DNA from: Microcebus murinus
Taxonomy: Eukaryota > Chordata > Mammalia > Primates > Cheirogaleidae
Reading direction: 5' to 3'
NCBI RefSeq assembly: GCF_040939455.1
Contig: NC_134115.1
Span: 26,004,727-26,068,726 of the forward strand
Length of the DNA: 64,000 nucleotides
Part shown: piece by piece, positions 1-13,575 of the stretch
Numbering within the stretch: the stretch's first letter is position 1
Layout of the letters: every line of letters starts with the position of its first letter
Notes under the pieces: model-generated
Databases searched by the model: none
Seen by the model: only the letters and a program-made list of their open reading frames with translations
What the model was told of the DNA's origin: nothing
Position numbers and translations under genes: made by a program

Positions 1-2150
1 CTTTACAGTAATCCCTAGAAAATAACTGAGAAATATTGCCAGTGAAGAACTAAATGGTGAATCAGAATGAAAAATACTGTAAATACGCATATGCATTCAT
101 ACCTCATTAGATATTAATAGGCCAGCAACTAATGGGTTTTCTAGGTTTTATTTTATGTTCCATGTGAATTAAATTATACAGGGACAATAAGATTCCCAAA
201 AATGGAGGCTGAATTGTTCCTAAATGTTTGTGCCTCCTTCAGTCTTTGATATCATCTTTGTTCAGGAAATATTTGCTGAGTTTAGTAGAGAGAAGAATCC
301 CCCAATTTTGATGGTGCTAGCTCTACGGCTGCTCCATCTCTCATTCAAAAATATGTCCCAAGTTCAGCTATTGTGCTAGCTATCAAATAAGGGAAAGTCA
401 CCGCATGCACTTGCCTGCAGATTGAGAGGCTATAGCCTCAGCAGTTCAAGTCAACTCAACAGCCATTTATTCAGCCTGTGCTGTGGGTAAGGCACTCAGA
501 GCTCCTCATCCATTAAGCCAGACAGCGTGTGTACATGAATATCCATAATTCAAGGCAATTTTCTCTATTAATAAAGATATAAATAATGTACTGGGATGCT
601 GAACACAGCCAGGACAAGGCAGGAGACTGAAACGGGAGCCAGATTGCAGAGCAGTTTGAAGGCTGAGCACCACCCTCATCACCACTGATAAATCCTTCTG
701 TCACCACTCTTAAAGGTTGAAAAACTATGGAAACACAAAGCCTGAACAGGCCTATTAGCCTAATGGACACAGAATGGAGCAGTGTGACAATACTGACGCT
801 GGTTCCAGGAACAACCAACCCCGTGTTACTGATAAAATGCCCAGCCTTATCCTCACCAGAATATTCGGTGATGAGCAGTTATACACCAATTGCTTTGTAT
901 TTCAATCAACAGCACTGAAGCAAGCCAGATTTAAAACTCTTTAATGCCATATGCAACCAGATAAAAATTATTACAGTGAAAATAGTTACATGATACCTCC
1001 AAGGCCACCATTCTGTGATGACAAGGCCCATTCACTCCTCCCTTTCTATCTCTCGGACTGACACGAAACAGGAGAAAGAGTCGAACTAAAGTGAGGTAAA
1101 GGTGACTCACAAAGAGCTTCAAGAAAGGGAGGAGAGTCAGTAAAAGTCACATAGGCTGGTGGGACAGGTGGAGATGGATTATGAAGGATTAGGTGGATGG
1201 GAATGGGGTAGAAGAGAGTTAGTTGGGAGTAAGAAAGTGGGAAATAATTGGGAAAATGGGCAAAAAAATAATATGGTTATGATTTGGATCATTGTAAATG
1301 TCCTTTGAGAGCTACAAGTAAAGAACAAATTTCCTTTTTAATTTAGGGGAAGAGATGAGATTGGCTACTAAACTGTGCTTCTTGAATGTCACACTGTTCA
1401 GAGACTGAAACCTTTGGGACCCCAATTTCTCAGGGTTACAGTGGCACCTAAACCATTTTGGTTGAAGTGAAATGCAATACATTTAAGCCAGACATTTCCC
1501 AACTATGAAATTAAATTCTGATTTAACCCAGAAAACTATTTTCTTAACCTAGTGATACAATTTCAAGATAATGGATATGGTAATGAAACATTTTAGGGAT
1601 TTTAATTAGGACAGGAGTTTTTGTTGTTGTTGTTTAACTATGTATTATTTTTCCCAGAAGCAGACTACTTGAAGTATCTAGGTCAGAAATTAAAACCTCT
1701 CAGTACCAACGGAATCGTAAATGCCAGAAGTTAATGAAAGCTTGGTTTCTTTACAATCTATGGAATACATTAGCCAGTTAATGTCGATCTTTTAGAGTGC
1801 CATGTTTTTAATTTATAATAAAAGGATACGTGTATGTGTGTATATTCATGCCACATAAGTGACTTACACTGTCATATATATCAAATTAACTTAAGCATGT
1901 AATAACCACAATGTCACTAAAAAACCAGGCTTGCAACTTGTTTATTGTTAATATCTGACATCAAAATTTTCTGGAGTCTCAAAGCTGTAGCACGAATCAT
2001 TTAAGCACACACGCACACACACACATACACATACACACGCGCACACAATTACTGCTTAGTGCTCCTGAAAATCTATGCCTTCTTGCTGAGTATCAAATAT
2101 AAAATTAAAACTTCTCCCAAAGAAGGCTAAAAAATTAAACCCAAGTTATA
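1..2150. other. Unique AT-rich DNA, no gene recognised
   Basis: I see no coding region, RNA gene or clear interspersed repeat here. The longest frames (about 100 codons, minus strand 513-818) have no recognisable domain and ordinary noncoding composition. The only structured element is the CA-type microsatellite near 2005-2047. Confidence 0.5.
2005..2047. repeat. Imperfect (CA)n microsatellite
   Basis: Alternating CA with scattered G and T interruptions. The interruptions suggest an old, decaying dinucleotide tract. Confidence 0.85.
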
Positions 2151-2167
2151 ATACTCAAAAATACTAA

Positions 2168-2497
2168 GCCGGGTGCGGTGGCTCACGCCTGTAATCCTAG
2201 CACTCTGGGAGGCTGAGGCGGGCGGATTGCTCGAGGTCAAGAGTTCTAAACCAGCCTGAGCAAGAGCGAGACCCCGTCTCTACTATAAATAGAAAGAAAT
2301 TAATTGGCCAACTAATATATATATAAAATTAGCCGGGCATGGTGGCGCATGCCTGTAGTCCCAGCTACTCGGGAGGCTGAGGCAGGAGGATCGCTTGAGC
2401 CCAGGAGTTTGAGGTTGCTGTGAGCTAGGCTGACGCCACGGCACTCACTCTAGCCTGTGCAACAAAGCGAGTCTCTGTCTCAAAAAAAAAAAAAAAA
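2168..2497 (+). mobile_element. Alu SINE, strepsirrhine linker type
   Basis: Complete dimeric Alu: 7SL-like left arm, A-rich linker containing 'ttaattggccaacta', right arm starting 'aaaattagccgggcatgg', and a pure A tail of about 15. It is flanked by the TSD 'aaaaatact'. The TSD, intact CpGs and clean tail indicate a fairly recent L1-mediated insertion. Confidence 0.95.
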
Positions 2498-3870
2498 TAC
2501 TGAATATTTATATCCAGACCTAAGATAACTCTAAAACAAGCAACTGGTTAAGTAGAAGAGTCACAAAATTGGCCATAGATAAATACAAGTCCAGAGCCCT
2601 TGACACCCATAAGATCAGTGTGGAAAAGGAATCCAAAGCAAAGGGAGAATGGCTCTTAAAGAAATATCTGTGTTGTAAACCACTTCTCATCATGGCTTAT
2701 AATATGTCATTATTTAATGGCCATTAACATGACAACTTGCTAGAGTTGCTCACTCAGAAAGTAAGTGACTTTTAGATCTGCATGAACAATAACTTACGGA
2801 TATATATATATATATATATAAAGCACAACACCGTGGTGGGAAGCTCTTTACAGGTTTGCTTAAAGGAGGAATTTCATCCTTCAATTGAATAAAAGCTAAA
2901 CATAGTTCTAAACACAAGTCCTCCTATTTTCCAAGGGCTGTAAAATGGGTCACAGCTCTCTTCTTTTGATAAAGACCAACGGAAGGGAATGAGGCTGAGC
3001 AGCAGTCCCCATCACAGTTCCTAATTTCAAGTCTATTTCAGTCCCAAGCCACCTCCCAAGGAAAGAGAAGGTAGGGGTAGAATGAAACATAGTGGGTCCA
3101 GAATCGATCTTGGGCAAAGGTTGATCCTGACAATCCACAAATATGTTACTTGGCCCATCTGTGTTTTTCAATGGAGAAAAGTTACATTTAAAATAAATCC
3201 ATATATCCAGCTTTTTGTGGGGAACAGTTAGAAGATCCAGAATTGCTTGAGTTCCTAAGCTCACCTCAGGTCAAGGTAAGTAGCTCTTGCTACCTTTAGA
3301 TAGAGCAGGTGTTCTCTAGTTCACCACAGTCTTCACCTCTCCCTGTTGTCTTTCACTTGGCCAACTTTACTCATGTGTGTTGCTGCCTGACCCTATAGGT
3401 GTGCAAGGTTACCACTCAAACATGAATATATCTCATAAAAGCCCCTGAAAAAACTATCTGGAATTTCACACATTCAAAAAAGGTTCATACGTTCCAGAGC
3501 TTTCCTGAAGTTTCTGGTCTACTCTGAGTTGGGTTGCAAGACATGGAATCTTACTTATATTTTCCTCTCATAGTCCACACAGTGCCCTTCACATAAAACA
3601 CACTCCGTTAATGTTGATTGTTACAAACTAAGGGTAGAATGGATCATAATAACCCTCACAGAGCTAATCTGATTTGGACATCTTTTGTTTACTCACATCC
3701 AAATGTGTGGATCCAGGATTGCCATTAAATTTTAATGGGCCTAGAATGTAAGGGACTACAGGGATTATGTTGTTATGAAGATCAGAAGTCAGACCACTTT
3801 TCTGGGTGCAAGGTGGTGTGCAGTGTAAAAAGGACTTTCCTGGGCTTAGGAGTCCTGGATGTATTGATTC
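2498..3870. other. Unique DNA, no gene recognised
   Basis: Noncoding sequence. A (TA)10 run lies at 2801-2820. The 104-codon minus frame at 2950-3264 has no domain I recognise and no supporting splice or promoter context. Confidence 0.4.
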
Positions 3871-3874
3871 TACA

Positions 3875-4060
3875 AATACATGTTTATTCATTGCCTACTA
3901 TGTGCGAAGTGCTCAGTATACAACATGAATACAACAAGGTCCTGTAAGGAGTTAAGAATTCAAATAAATAGTTTCACTGAAAGCCATATGAACTTGGGCA
4001 TGTCATTTAACCTTTCCACATTCTGTTTTCTCACCATCCGAAACAAACAAACAAACAAAA
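3875..4060. repeat. L2 fragment followed by MIR-like fragment
   Basis: Positions 3875-3950 carry the L2 3'-end signature in antisense ('ttattcattgcctactatgtgc'-like, split by substitutions). About 3970-4045 resembles the MIR core ('gaacttgggcatgtcattta'). It ends in an (AAAC)n run at 4043-4060. Assigned from memory of the consensus patterns. Confidence 0.55.
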
Positions 4061-7000
4061 GGCATGTCTGTTTCTTGGGGGCCTATTTTCAATATAGTAA
4101 GAAACGATGGAAACAGTGGGATTGCACACTTTGTGAACTGTAGAATACAGGTAACAATATGGTAGAATTGGATTCTTCCTGCCTTTGTTAATATAATAGA
4201 TTGCAGTCAAAAATAAGCACGAGACACACCATATTCCGAAAGTAAAGTATTGCAAAGAAAACATTACAAAGTTTTACAAATAAATGACCGCTAAGCCCCT
4301 GTTGCATGCCAGTTCGGTTCTTCAGGCAGATGAATGTTACAAAAAGGAAGGAAGTGCTGACATGCTGTAAGTCCCCACCCCTCCACCTGTCCATCTCCCC
4401 CATCACTTTCTCACCTCAAGCCTAGAGAGAGGAGCATAATTCAAAATGTTTCCTGGTGTTGGAAGTAACAGAGGAATATTACCTGACTCACTAGAGGCAT
4501 CTAAGGCAGAGAAATCTAGAAGGACCTGACTGACCATGTTGGTGGTAGATCCAAGAGGGAGTTACCATGTTGGGATTGCACTACCCACTCCGCATTTGCT
4601 TGCACAAGAGATACGTGATGTTTCCTCTTGACCAGAGTGAGCTACTCAGGAAAGAGAATGGCCTCTGCTATTCTTGTATCCTGTTGAGTTGGGCCACACA
4701 GAGGTGTGAGGTGGCCTCAGTAGAAAGAGGTTGGATACATTAGATGCATAGCCCAGACAGCCAGGGCCTGAGCAAGGAGTTGCTCATGAAGACTGACTTA
4801 CAGACACATCCATGAGGGAAAATGCACTGCAGGAGGGAGGAGGCGGGCCAGGGAAGAACCCCTGAAACTGCCACATAGGAGACAAGTCTAGTTCTGTCCT
4901 ATGTCCCTGCAGCCAGGACATCTAAGGGAGACCATCTTTAACCATCTGCCAGGTCAGAGAGCCAAAGCCACCTCTCCAAGTGACAATGGTCATATTCTTT
5001 TATCTCTCCTCTCTCCTGCCTCTATATTTGACCCTAGGAAGGAGGTGAGCAGGGAGGAAGGAGGAGGAAGAAGAGACATACTCACCTCCTCTCCTGCTGC
5101 ATGCCTCAGAAGTGAAACAGGATATATTATAGCTAGGCAGGGGAGATTTGATATTAAGTTATATTTGGAGTTCTGACCTTGCATGGACCCGGACAGTGTC
5201 AATGCTGAAGTAGGACTGTGTCTGTGACTTACAATGACTGTAGTATTGTCCTTTGCCTTACTGAACATAAAGGGCACAGAACTAACCCAGATCTTCACCC
5301 AGGGTCACGTGAAGATTATCTCTCCAACCCCAAGTAATATTAAGGGAAGGTAGGAAACATAAGCAAAGTTGAATGTGATCAAAATCCACACACTGTGTAT
5401 CATGTACACACACCACATAAACAGGAATGATTCTGGTGTGAACAGTGTTATTTTCTCTTCCTGGAAAGTAGCTTTCAATGGTGAACTATTGCCAAAGTTG
5501 CCATAGTTGGCTTTTTCAACTTCCTTAATTTTAAGGGAAAATGGGAGTAAAGCCTATTGATAGAACGTTAATGATTATGGGCTGTAGTGCTGATCCCAAG
5601 GTTGAAGGTCAACTGAAGAGCGTTGACAACACTTTTATTAGGGGATTTTATATCTCTCTAGTAATGTTGATTTGGTGGCACTCCTTGAAAATTTTAGGGC
5701 TTCCTTCAAATTTTGGAAACATGAACAGTCACCCTGTCATGTCTCATGCCTGAGTGCTCAAGTTTCTGTGATCTGTCAGTCAAGGGGAGTCCTTAGAAGC
5801 ACCAATTGGCCCCACTTGGCAATGAAAGTGAGTGTATATGAAATAATCAGACTACACACCTGTGCGTCTCTGCCACCCTAATAAAACCTCCAAAATCGTG
5901 TCCCCATTTTCCCCACACTTTCTGCCCAGTCTCTTAAGAAATTTAAATTTTGTATGAGAGAATTTTTTTAAAAAAGATTAATTTTAAAGAGCTCTTTTTA
6001 AAAAAAAAAAATAAAGCTCTATGATTGAAATAAGAATTACCCTCAAGATTCTGCCATTTGGATTATTCCTAATAAATGTCTAATCTGCCCATTAAGTCAT
6101 CCTGTGGCTATCACAGTGGCTGAAATTGAAATCTGTCAAAGAAATTAGGGTTACTCCTTTACTTCAGCCTTGACAAAATACAGCCCAAGAGAATCCTGGT
6201 TGTACGTAGAAAGCAGGCACTTTTTGTTTTTTTCTTTTTAACTCAGGATTGTAAAGGTGGAAAAGAGGAAAGAAATGTCCTTCTTCTCTCCAAAGCTGCT
6301 CTTCCGCATTTACAACTCTGATTCTTTGCTTCCCACTCCCGCTCTTCCACATTTTATCCAGAGCAGTTTAAAGGTTGATGCAGCACCTTTCTGAGCTTCT
6401 GCTGGGTGGCCTTGAAGCCATAGAGCTTACCTTTGAGACAGTTATTGCTGCCTTCTTCGCCTTAGCCAACCGTCAGGGACAGAGACGTTTAAAAAACAAA
6501 CACTTTAGTGTCATGAAGCTCACTGTTAATTATACTCAACCAGAGTATTTGCTGAGCATTTGATGTCTATCCCGTATTGTGCATTTTCCTAAGATCTTCT
6601 TATCCCTAAGTGAATTATACCAAAAGACAGCAGATTGTCTGAGCCTCAGGGGGGCTTTTTTCCCTAGTTTGCAATTTTGTTGTTATTCTTATAGCATTAC
6701 TCTTGATCATTTGTTGAAGAAAGTACCTTGAAAAGAAGACAGAATTTACAATGGAAGGTTTTAGTTTTGAGAAAGCTGATATTTAATTAACACTGACTAA
6801 ATGGGATTAAGTAAATATATGTACATAAATATGTTACTCATTTCATCATAGAGGCACAATGCATTTAACCATAGAGGCACATCAATGGGCTTAGAAGAGA
6901 CTAGTGCTTCAAAATGAAGCAAGTATTTTTATCAATACACTTGAGCAGCTACTCATATGATATTATATGCTGAAAAGAAATGTAAAGCATGGCCCATGCT

Positions 7001-7160
7001 CTCAGAAACTGTACAATTAAGTTGAATAGATCTGAATCTTTTGGAGTGTATGGATCAATAGCTTTCCTGGGAAGGACAAATGAGAGGGACAGACAAAATA
7101 AAGATAACAGCTTTTTCTTTTGTTTAGCTAAACAATAAAAAAGGTTAACATTTTCAAAGT
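4061..7160. other. Unique AT-rich DNA, no gene recognised
   Basis: No convincing gene, RNA or young repeat. Open frames of 60-102 codons occur on both strands but overlap each other and show no domain. An L2-like scrap may lie near 6540-6600. An A/T-rich low-complexity patch lies at 5960-6015. Confidence 0.4.
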
Positions 7161-7169
7161 GTATTCTAT

Positions 7170-7400
7170 GTTCAAGACATGGTTCTAAGTGCTTTATTTA
7201 TTCCATTTATAGCAACCCTCTGGCATTTTATATATCTCTATATATATCTGTAGGTACAAACACACACACACACAACCTGGTATCACCCCTTCATTATCCC
7301 TATTCTTCAGGTACAAAAAAAAAATTGAAGTGCCAGCAGCATTGGGGTACTTGAACATAAGCAGTCTGATCTCCAAAACCTTCAACCACTATATTATCTC
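7170..7400 (-). mobile_element. MIR-like SINE fragment
   Basis: Antisense similarity to the MIR 3' half ('ggttctaagtgctttattta') continuing past a TA/CA-rich patch at 7230-7275. It is old and diverged, and its boundaries are approximate. Confidence 0.45.
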
Positions 7401-7830
7401 CATTAATTAATCCTATCATTTCATGAAAGAGGGATTTATCTTAATACTAAAGGATTAATGAAGGATTAACTACACAATAAAAATCTGTTAGATGCAATGC
7501 ATTTAGCTTTGTGATAAAAGCTACATTGTTCTTATTTTTGTCATTTCATATGGATCTATAATGACTAGCAATTAAGAGCCATGGAACTAATTTGAAGGGA
7601 TAAAAACTATAATAATAAAGTGACATTAAAATATGAGCCACAATTTTGATCCAGATGAGCAAAACAAATCAAAAACACTACAGAGGGAAAGCCCCACTGC
7701 ATGTTAAAAGGTTGAATGGCAGAAAGGAGTAAGGAGAGAGCTCCAGACAGGTAAAGGACATAGGCAAAGCTTAAGGATGGAATAAACAGATGTGTATGGA
7801 TGGCGAATACACCAGGATGGTTTAATCAGA

Positions 7831-8092
7831 ATTTTTTTTGTTTTGAGACAGAGTCTCACTCTGTCTCCCGGGCTAGAGTGCAGTATCATCATAGCTCACT
7901 GTAACTTCAAACTCCTGAGCTCAAGTGATCCTCTTGCCTCAGCCTCTCAAGTAGCTGGGACTACTTCGGAGCCACCATGCACGGCTAATTTTTCCATGTT
8001 TAGTAGAGACAGGGGATCACTCTTGCGAGCAATCCTCCCACCTTGGCCTCCCAGAGTACTAGGATTACAGTGGTGAGCCACCATGCACAGCC
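7831..8092 (-). mobile_element. Alu SINE, older type without the linker insert
   Basis: Reverse-oriented dimeric Alu starting with a T run and 'ttttgagacagagtctcact' and ending at the left-arm start. It lacks the 'ggccaacta' linker seen in the young Alus here and carries many substitutions. The TSD 'taatcagaa' flanks both ends. Confidence 0.93.
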
Positions 8093-8164
8093 TAATCAGA
8101 AATTTGACCCAGGAGAGATAGTATAAGAGATATTACAGACCCATGGACTCTACAAAATTTGTGT

Positions 8165-10015
8165 TTGTTTCGTGGTATTTTTTAATCTATTTTTTTAAAT
8201 ACAACATACTTTCAGAAAAATGCACAAATTGTTTATTTGCAGCTTGATGAATTTTCACAAATTTTTACATACTCTTGTAACCCCTTACAGATTAGAACAC
8301 AGTACCCCTCCTAGCACCCCATAAATCCCCTGTTGCCATCTTCTAGTGAGTAATCCCCCAAAGTAATCACCATCCTGACTTCTATCACCATGAGTTCATG
8401 GATTAGTTTTGTTTATTTTGAACTTTATATAAATAGAATCATGTACTGTATATTACTTTTTGTCTCCTTTTTGTATTTGTGGGATTTACCCATTGTTGTT
8501 TCATGTAGCAATCATGCATTCCTTCTCACTATTGTATAGTATATAGTATTCCATTGTATGAATATACCACATTGTGTTTATACATTCTGTTGCTGATGGA
8601 CATTTGTGTTGCTGCCAATTTGAGGCTATTAAAAATGAAGCTTGGCTGGGTGCAGTGGCTCATGCATGTAATCCTAGCACTCTGGGAGGCCGAGGTGGGC
8701 AGATTGCTCAAGTTCAGGAGTTCAAAACCAGCCTGAGCAAGAGCAAGACCCTGTCTCTACTTAAAAAAATATAAAGTAATTAATTGGCCAACTAAAAATC
8801 TATAGGACAAATAAGCCAGCCAGGGTGGTGCATGCCTGTAGTCCCAGCTACTCGGGAGGCTGAGGCAGAAGGATTGCTTGAGCCCAGGAGTTTGAGATTG
8901 CTATGAGCTAGGCTGATGCCATGGCACTGTAACCCAGGCAACAGAGAGAGACTTTGTCTCAAAAAAAAAAAAAAAATGAAGCTTCTCTTAACATTCTTGA
9001 GCATGTCTTTTGATTCACATATATGTACATTTCTTATGGAAATAGAATTGCTAGATCATAGCATGGGTGTATGCACAGGTTTACTGGATGCTACCACAGT
9101 AGTTGTATTATTTATATTCCCACCAACACGTTGTATTTTTAATGTATAGCTCCCTAATGACTATTAAGATGACCATTTTTTCAGATGTTTACTCGCGATT
9201 CAGATATCTTCTTTTATCAAGTTCAAGTGTTTAGCTTATTTTTCTAGTGGGTTATATGTCTTTTTCTTTGTTGTATGTAGAAGTTTTTTATATGCTACAC
9301 ATGAATCATTTGTGAAATATATATTTTACATAGGCAACCTTTTTCACTCTTTTATTGACATCTTCTAATGGACAAAAGCTCCTAATTTTAACGTATGGCT
9401 GGTATTTGTTCTATTTTGTTTAAGAAATCTTTGCCTCCTCTAAGGCCATGAAGATACTCTTTTATGTTCTCTTCCTGACATGCTATGGTTTTACTTTTCA
9501 TATCATGTATACAATCCACTTAGAATTGGTTTTTTTGTACATTGTATTATGTAGAGATCAAACCTTATCTTTTCCTATCCTGATATTCAATTCTCCCAGA
9601 AATATTTATTTAAAAGATTATCCTTTACCCACTATACTACAATGTCACCTTTGTCATAAATCAAGTGAACAGTATATGCAGATTTTGTTTGCAGACTCTT
9701 TGTACTATCTATCTTTGCAACCATACCCTTGACAGCTGGTAGTGTGTAAGTCTTCCAATTTTGTTCTTTTTCTTCAAGATTGTCTAGGTTATTCTTGACT
9801 CTTTGTATTTTCAGATAAATTTTTTAAATGGGCTCCTCAATTTTCACATCCACAAAAAAATAGAATTATACTGAATCTACAGATAAATTTGTGGAGAATT
9901 TGTACCTTTATAACATAGAGTCTTCTAATCGATTAACATGGTATACCTCTGTATTTATAGGTCCACTTTAATTTCTTTTAATATTGCACAACGTGCTTCT
10001 AAAATTTTGAATCAT
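8165..10015 (-). mobile_element. Old LINE-1 (L1M type), antisense, interrupted by an Alu
   Basis: Runs from the L1 3' region through the 3' part of ORF2 in antisense. The sequence matches the common L1M pattern: 'tgaatataccacattgtgtt', then 'tggaaatagaattgctagat', then 'tatacaatccacttagaatt'. All frames are broken and no protein of useful length survives. An Alu at 8644-8976 splits it. Subfamily not assigned. Confidence 0.8.
8644..8976 (+). mobile_element. Alu SINE, linker type, inside old L1
   Basis: Full dimeric Alu with 'ttaattggccaacta' in the linker and a 16-A tail. The TSD 'aaaatgaagctt' lies immediately before and after, so it clearly inserted into the pre-existing L1. Confidence 0.95.
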
Positions 10016-10289
10016 CATTTGAAGATCTGAAGATTTCATGTGCAAGTAACCACTTTCAGACTCTCTTGAAAATAAAACTATCTGACAGAATTAGTCTAAT
10101 ATTCCTATGTGGCAAAAATAGACAGGAGCTGCCCACTATAACTGGGGCATGAGCTCATTAATTTATCACAGTTCTCACCATAAACACAATATATGAATCT
10201 GGGTTAACATTTCTGACTTCACTCATTGATTCACCTGATGGGCCACTATCTTTTATTACAAAAAGAAAAATAGTGACAAATATGAGAAA

Positions 10290-10385
10290 TAATGTTTATT
10301 TATTCATTCTGCAAATATTATTAAATGCTAACTACATATCAAGCTCTATGCTACCTGTTAAGATATACTGATGAACAAAAGTATC
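10290..10385 (-). mobile_element. L2 3'-end fragment
   Basis: Antisense L2 signature, 'ttattcattctgcaaatatt' followed by a match to the 'ctatgctacctgtt...gatgaacaaaa' region of L2. Old and short. Confidence 0.55.
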
Positions 10386-12370
10386 CAGTTGTTTTTACAT
10401 GCTTTAACTGAAAGGACTATAATACAATCGTTTTAATCAGAATTATAGCAACGTTGAAAATTTTTAATACAAAAATATTTTGTGTAGTACACCTCATTCA
10501 GCCAATATAAGGGGGCAAGAGTAGTAGAAGAGTAAGCACAAAGGATGAAGAAACAGAGAAAAAACCTGGGGGACTCAAAGAAAGAGGCTGTAGCTATTGT
10601 GGCACATTAACAGAAAAGTTCTCAAATACCCTAAGCTATCAGACTGCCCTTGGGCTGACATTCTCTGGGTCAGAAGACAGACACAAAATGCCATAATGAA
10701 CAATGTGGGCAGTCCTTGCTCCTAGGAGGCTTCCACTCTAGTGGTAGCAAACTTAGGTCAAAATCAGACAAAGAAGTTCCTTGAATTTCAAGCTTAGGAA
10801 TTTTGACATTATCTTCTGGCTAGTGGGCAATCAGTGGAGTTTTACTACCTGTTATTCCAGATTTCTTAGTATACTCACAGAAGGCTATTTCATCCCTGGA
10901 TCCCAGGTTTGAAATAAATCAAGCATGACCCTCAGGTCAGTAATCTGGCTTCTGTGAGTAGGAGGAGAACAAAAAAGGAAAAAAAAATTCCCCATCCAGT
11001 CCAAGGTAAGGTATATTTACTTCTTTCCCCAAGCACTCAAAGCATCTTTTCAGCCACTCAGCTAGGTTTGGTTTCCTAGTCCAATCATTAACACCCCAAG
11101 GTATGTATGGGGGCTGGGGGGCAGGGGGAGAGTGAAAGAGAGAGAGAGGAAGATTGTGCAAGGGAAGATGAGGTGAGAGGAAAGTATAATCCAGTTGTTA
11201 CTAATGCATCACTAAATTTTTCCTTCATGTAAAGATTTTCTAGCCCTCTCCTTCTTGTATCTTATGTCATGTCTTGGCATCCAATCAGCCCCAGCAGAGG
11301 CAGGTCCATTAACTTTTTCAGACCTCTAGGGTACCATTCATACCATTCAGTGCATTTCTGCTACTGCACTAAGTGTACCATACAAGGATGCTATTTAGTT
11401 CAATACACTCATGATACATAAAACAATTCCCTGAAGGCCTGAAAGAGTTAACTTGCACCCCTCCCTGAACATTTAGCTTAGTGAAAGGGATTGACTGAGA
11501 ATCTGAGGACAATAGAGCCTAATATCTCATTAACTGGCATAGAATTCCAGTGACCTAAGCAGACACGGACAGTATCATATTAACATTTAGTATACAAGTG
11601 GAAAAACTGAGAACCCCAAAAAGGTTTTGCCCACAGACATACAATGAGCTGGTCTCACAGCCAAGACCATTTCCAGGCCTCCAAATATTCTGCCTGGAGC
11701 TCTGCTTATGGTTTCCTCCAAATCCAAACTCATAAAGCGGAGAGGCAGATGGAGCTGTAGGAAGGGCAAAGGTTAACACAAGGGTCCTTGTGGGCTTTTC
11801 CAGGTTTAAAATTCTGTCTTTTTTTTTTTTTTCATATCTTTGAAATGCAAATGTTGGACTGTTCCACTGTAAATCCTGCTTGTGATGAAAGAAATGGAAT
11901 TTTTAAGTGGAATCTGTAAAACCATCCCTTCCCAGTTTCCTTCCTGGACAGTGGTACAGTCACCTCTGACCATACCAAACCCAGCAGTCTTTCCGTATCT
12001 TACCTCAGTTCCCATCAGCAGGTTTGCAACTGTCTAGAGACTATCTTCTTCTCTTTCTAACAAACAAGACCTATTGATAAAGGAGAGAAGATGGGGCCAG
12101 GGCACACACTCTCTTTCTGGCTTCATAGAAAGCACCACAGAACCGGAGCAAGCCTGCCTGGGGGCTGTCAGGATGCTGCACAACTAATCTACATGCTGGC
12201 ACTGCAGTCGGATTCATGATGAGACAAAAGCCTCAAGTTTAAATCACTCTTTGGCTGGAGAAAGAGCTGGGAATAAAGAGAGTGAAGAAATTTCCATGAC
12301 TTTTCCATGACTGTGACCAAACCCCTTCATGCTGAAGTTCAAAATAATAAGCACTGGAGCAGAAAGTGAA
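10386..12370. other. Unique DNA, no gene recognised
   Basis: No supported gene. A possible L2 remnant is at 10690-10860. A T tract lies at 11818-11832. Minus-strand frames at 10937-11161 and 11555-11779 (74 codons each) show no domain. Confidence 0.4.
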
Positions 12371-12374
12371 CTTA

Positions 12375-12512
12375 TCCATCATCTGGTCCAACCTGCATCT
12401 TATCATCATGGAAACTGAGGTAGACAGGTAGGTGACTACTGGTAGGTAGGTACACTATTCCAGGCCACACGACTCATTAGTGGCACAGTCGGTGGGTAAG
12501 GGTATTTTAAGT
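12375..12512 (-). mobile_element. MIR3-like SINE fragment
   Basis: Antisense MIR core: 'atggaaactgaggtagacag' followed by 'caggccacacgactcattag', which matches the gradient from the polyadenylation side toward the tRNA-related side. Heavily diverged, with a duplicated 'ggtaggt' patch. Confidence 0.55.
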
Positions 12513-12515
12513 CAT

Positions 12516-12624
12516 AAGAAACAGAAAGTATCCTTTCAAATTCTGCTGTTAAGGAAAAAAAAAAAAAGAAGAAAAAAATGTAAAGAAGAAAAAAAATAAA
12601 AATAAAAAAAAGAAACAGAAAGTA
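12516..12624 (+). mobile_element. Ultra-short poly(A) retro-insertion with 15 bp TSD
   Basis: The TSD 'aagaaacagaaagta' is at 12516-12530 and again, identical, at 12610-12624. Between them lie about 24 bases of unique sequence (12531-12554) and an A-rich tail of about 55 with G and T interruptions. This is the footprint of L1-type target-primed reverse transcription of a tiny 3' fragment. The source RNA is not recognisable. Confidence 0.75.
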
Positions 12625-13323
12625 AGAAGCTCATGGTTACCTTAGACAATGAGGATTTATTTTAAGGATGCACGCGGCAAAAAACATCAGTGGTAACACA
12701 GCTAAACTTCACCAAGCACTAAAACACTGCAGGCACATAGGGTAGTTTGGTAAATTTACATTCAATCTGCTCCTTTTGGTCTAGCAGATACTCCTCAGAT
12801 GTAGGTATCTATCTGCCTGATCTAGTTCTTTGCTATTCTGGGCATTAACTACTTTCTGCCTTGCTTTTAGTTATCACTCTCATTTATACAAACTCACATC
12901 TCTCCACTTTTCTTCTCTCTGCTTCATAATATCTGCTTGCCGGGGTTTCTGCTTCCTGCGGAGGCTTTCTGACATGTTTTCTGTGTGTCTTCTGACTTCT
13001 GCCCATCTACCAAGAGTTGACTCCCCTTCAATAGACTTACATCCAAGTTCCTGAAGAGAGGACCTGATGAGTTCAAGTAGTAACTCCACTGTACCACAGA
13101 GCTCTCTCACACACCCCAGGGTTATTAGAGATGATGGCCTTATGCATGGAGGTGTCTATCCCTGGTCTAGTCAGGATAGGATAAAGAGAGAAACTTGAGT
13201 AGTCATTTCTCCTTAAAATGGGGCTCTGAGTATGGAAGCTACTTGGAACATAATAGATCCCTCCCCAAATTAGTACTTTGGACTACATATGTCTTCTCAG
13301 TTCTAATGTAATATACAGTAGTG

Positions 13324-13556
13324 AGAAAGAAAATATTTCTGGAACCAGAATGCATGGGCTTTAATCCCATGGACATTATTTTCTAGTAAGTTATGCTTTA
13401 GTCAAGTTATGCAATAAATGATTTCTCATCTATAACATAGAGATTATAATATTACCTGTCTGAGAGGGTTATGGGAAGACTGGGCCAATTTACATAAAGT
13501 GTTAGAGGAGTATCTGATACATAAGTGCTCAGTAAATGTTAGATATTATTATTATA
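13324..13556 (+). mobile_element. MIR SINE
   Basis: Sense MIR: 'ggaaccagaatgcatgggct' near the tRNA-related end, a 'tctcatctataacatagaga' core, and a 'agtgctcagtaaatgttaga' 3' end. Typical ancient divergence. Confidence 0.8.
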
Positions 13557-13575
13557 TCATGTTTTCCAAAGTACC

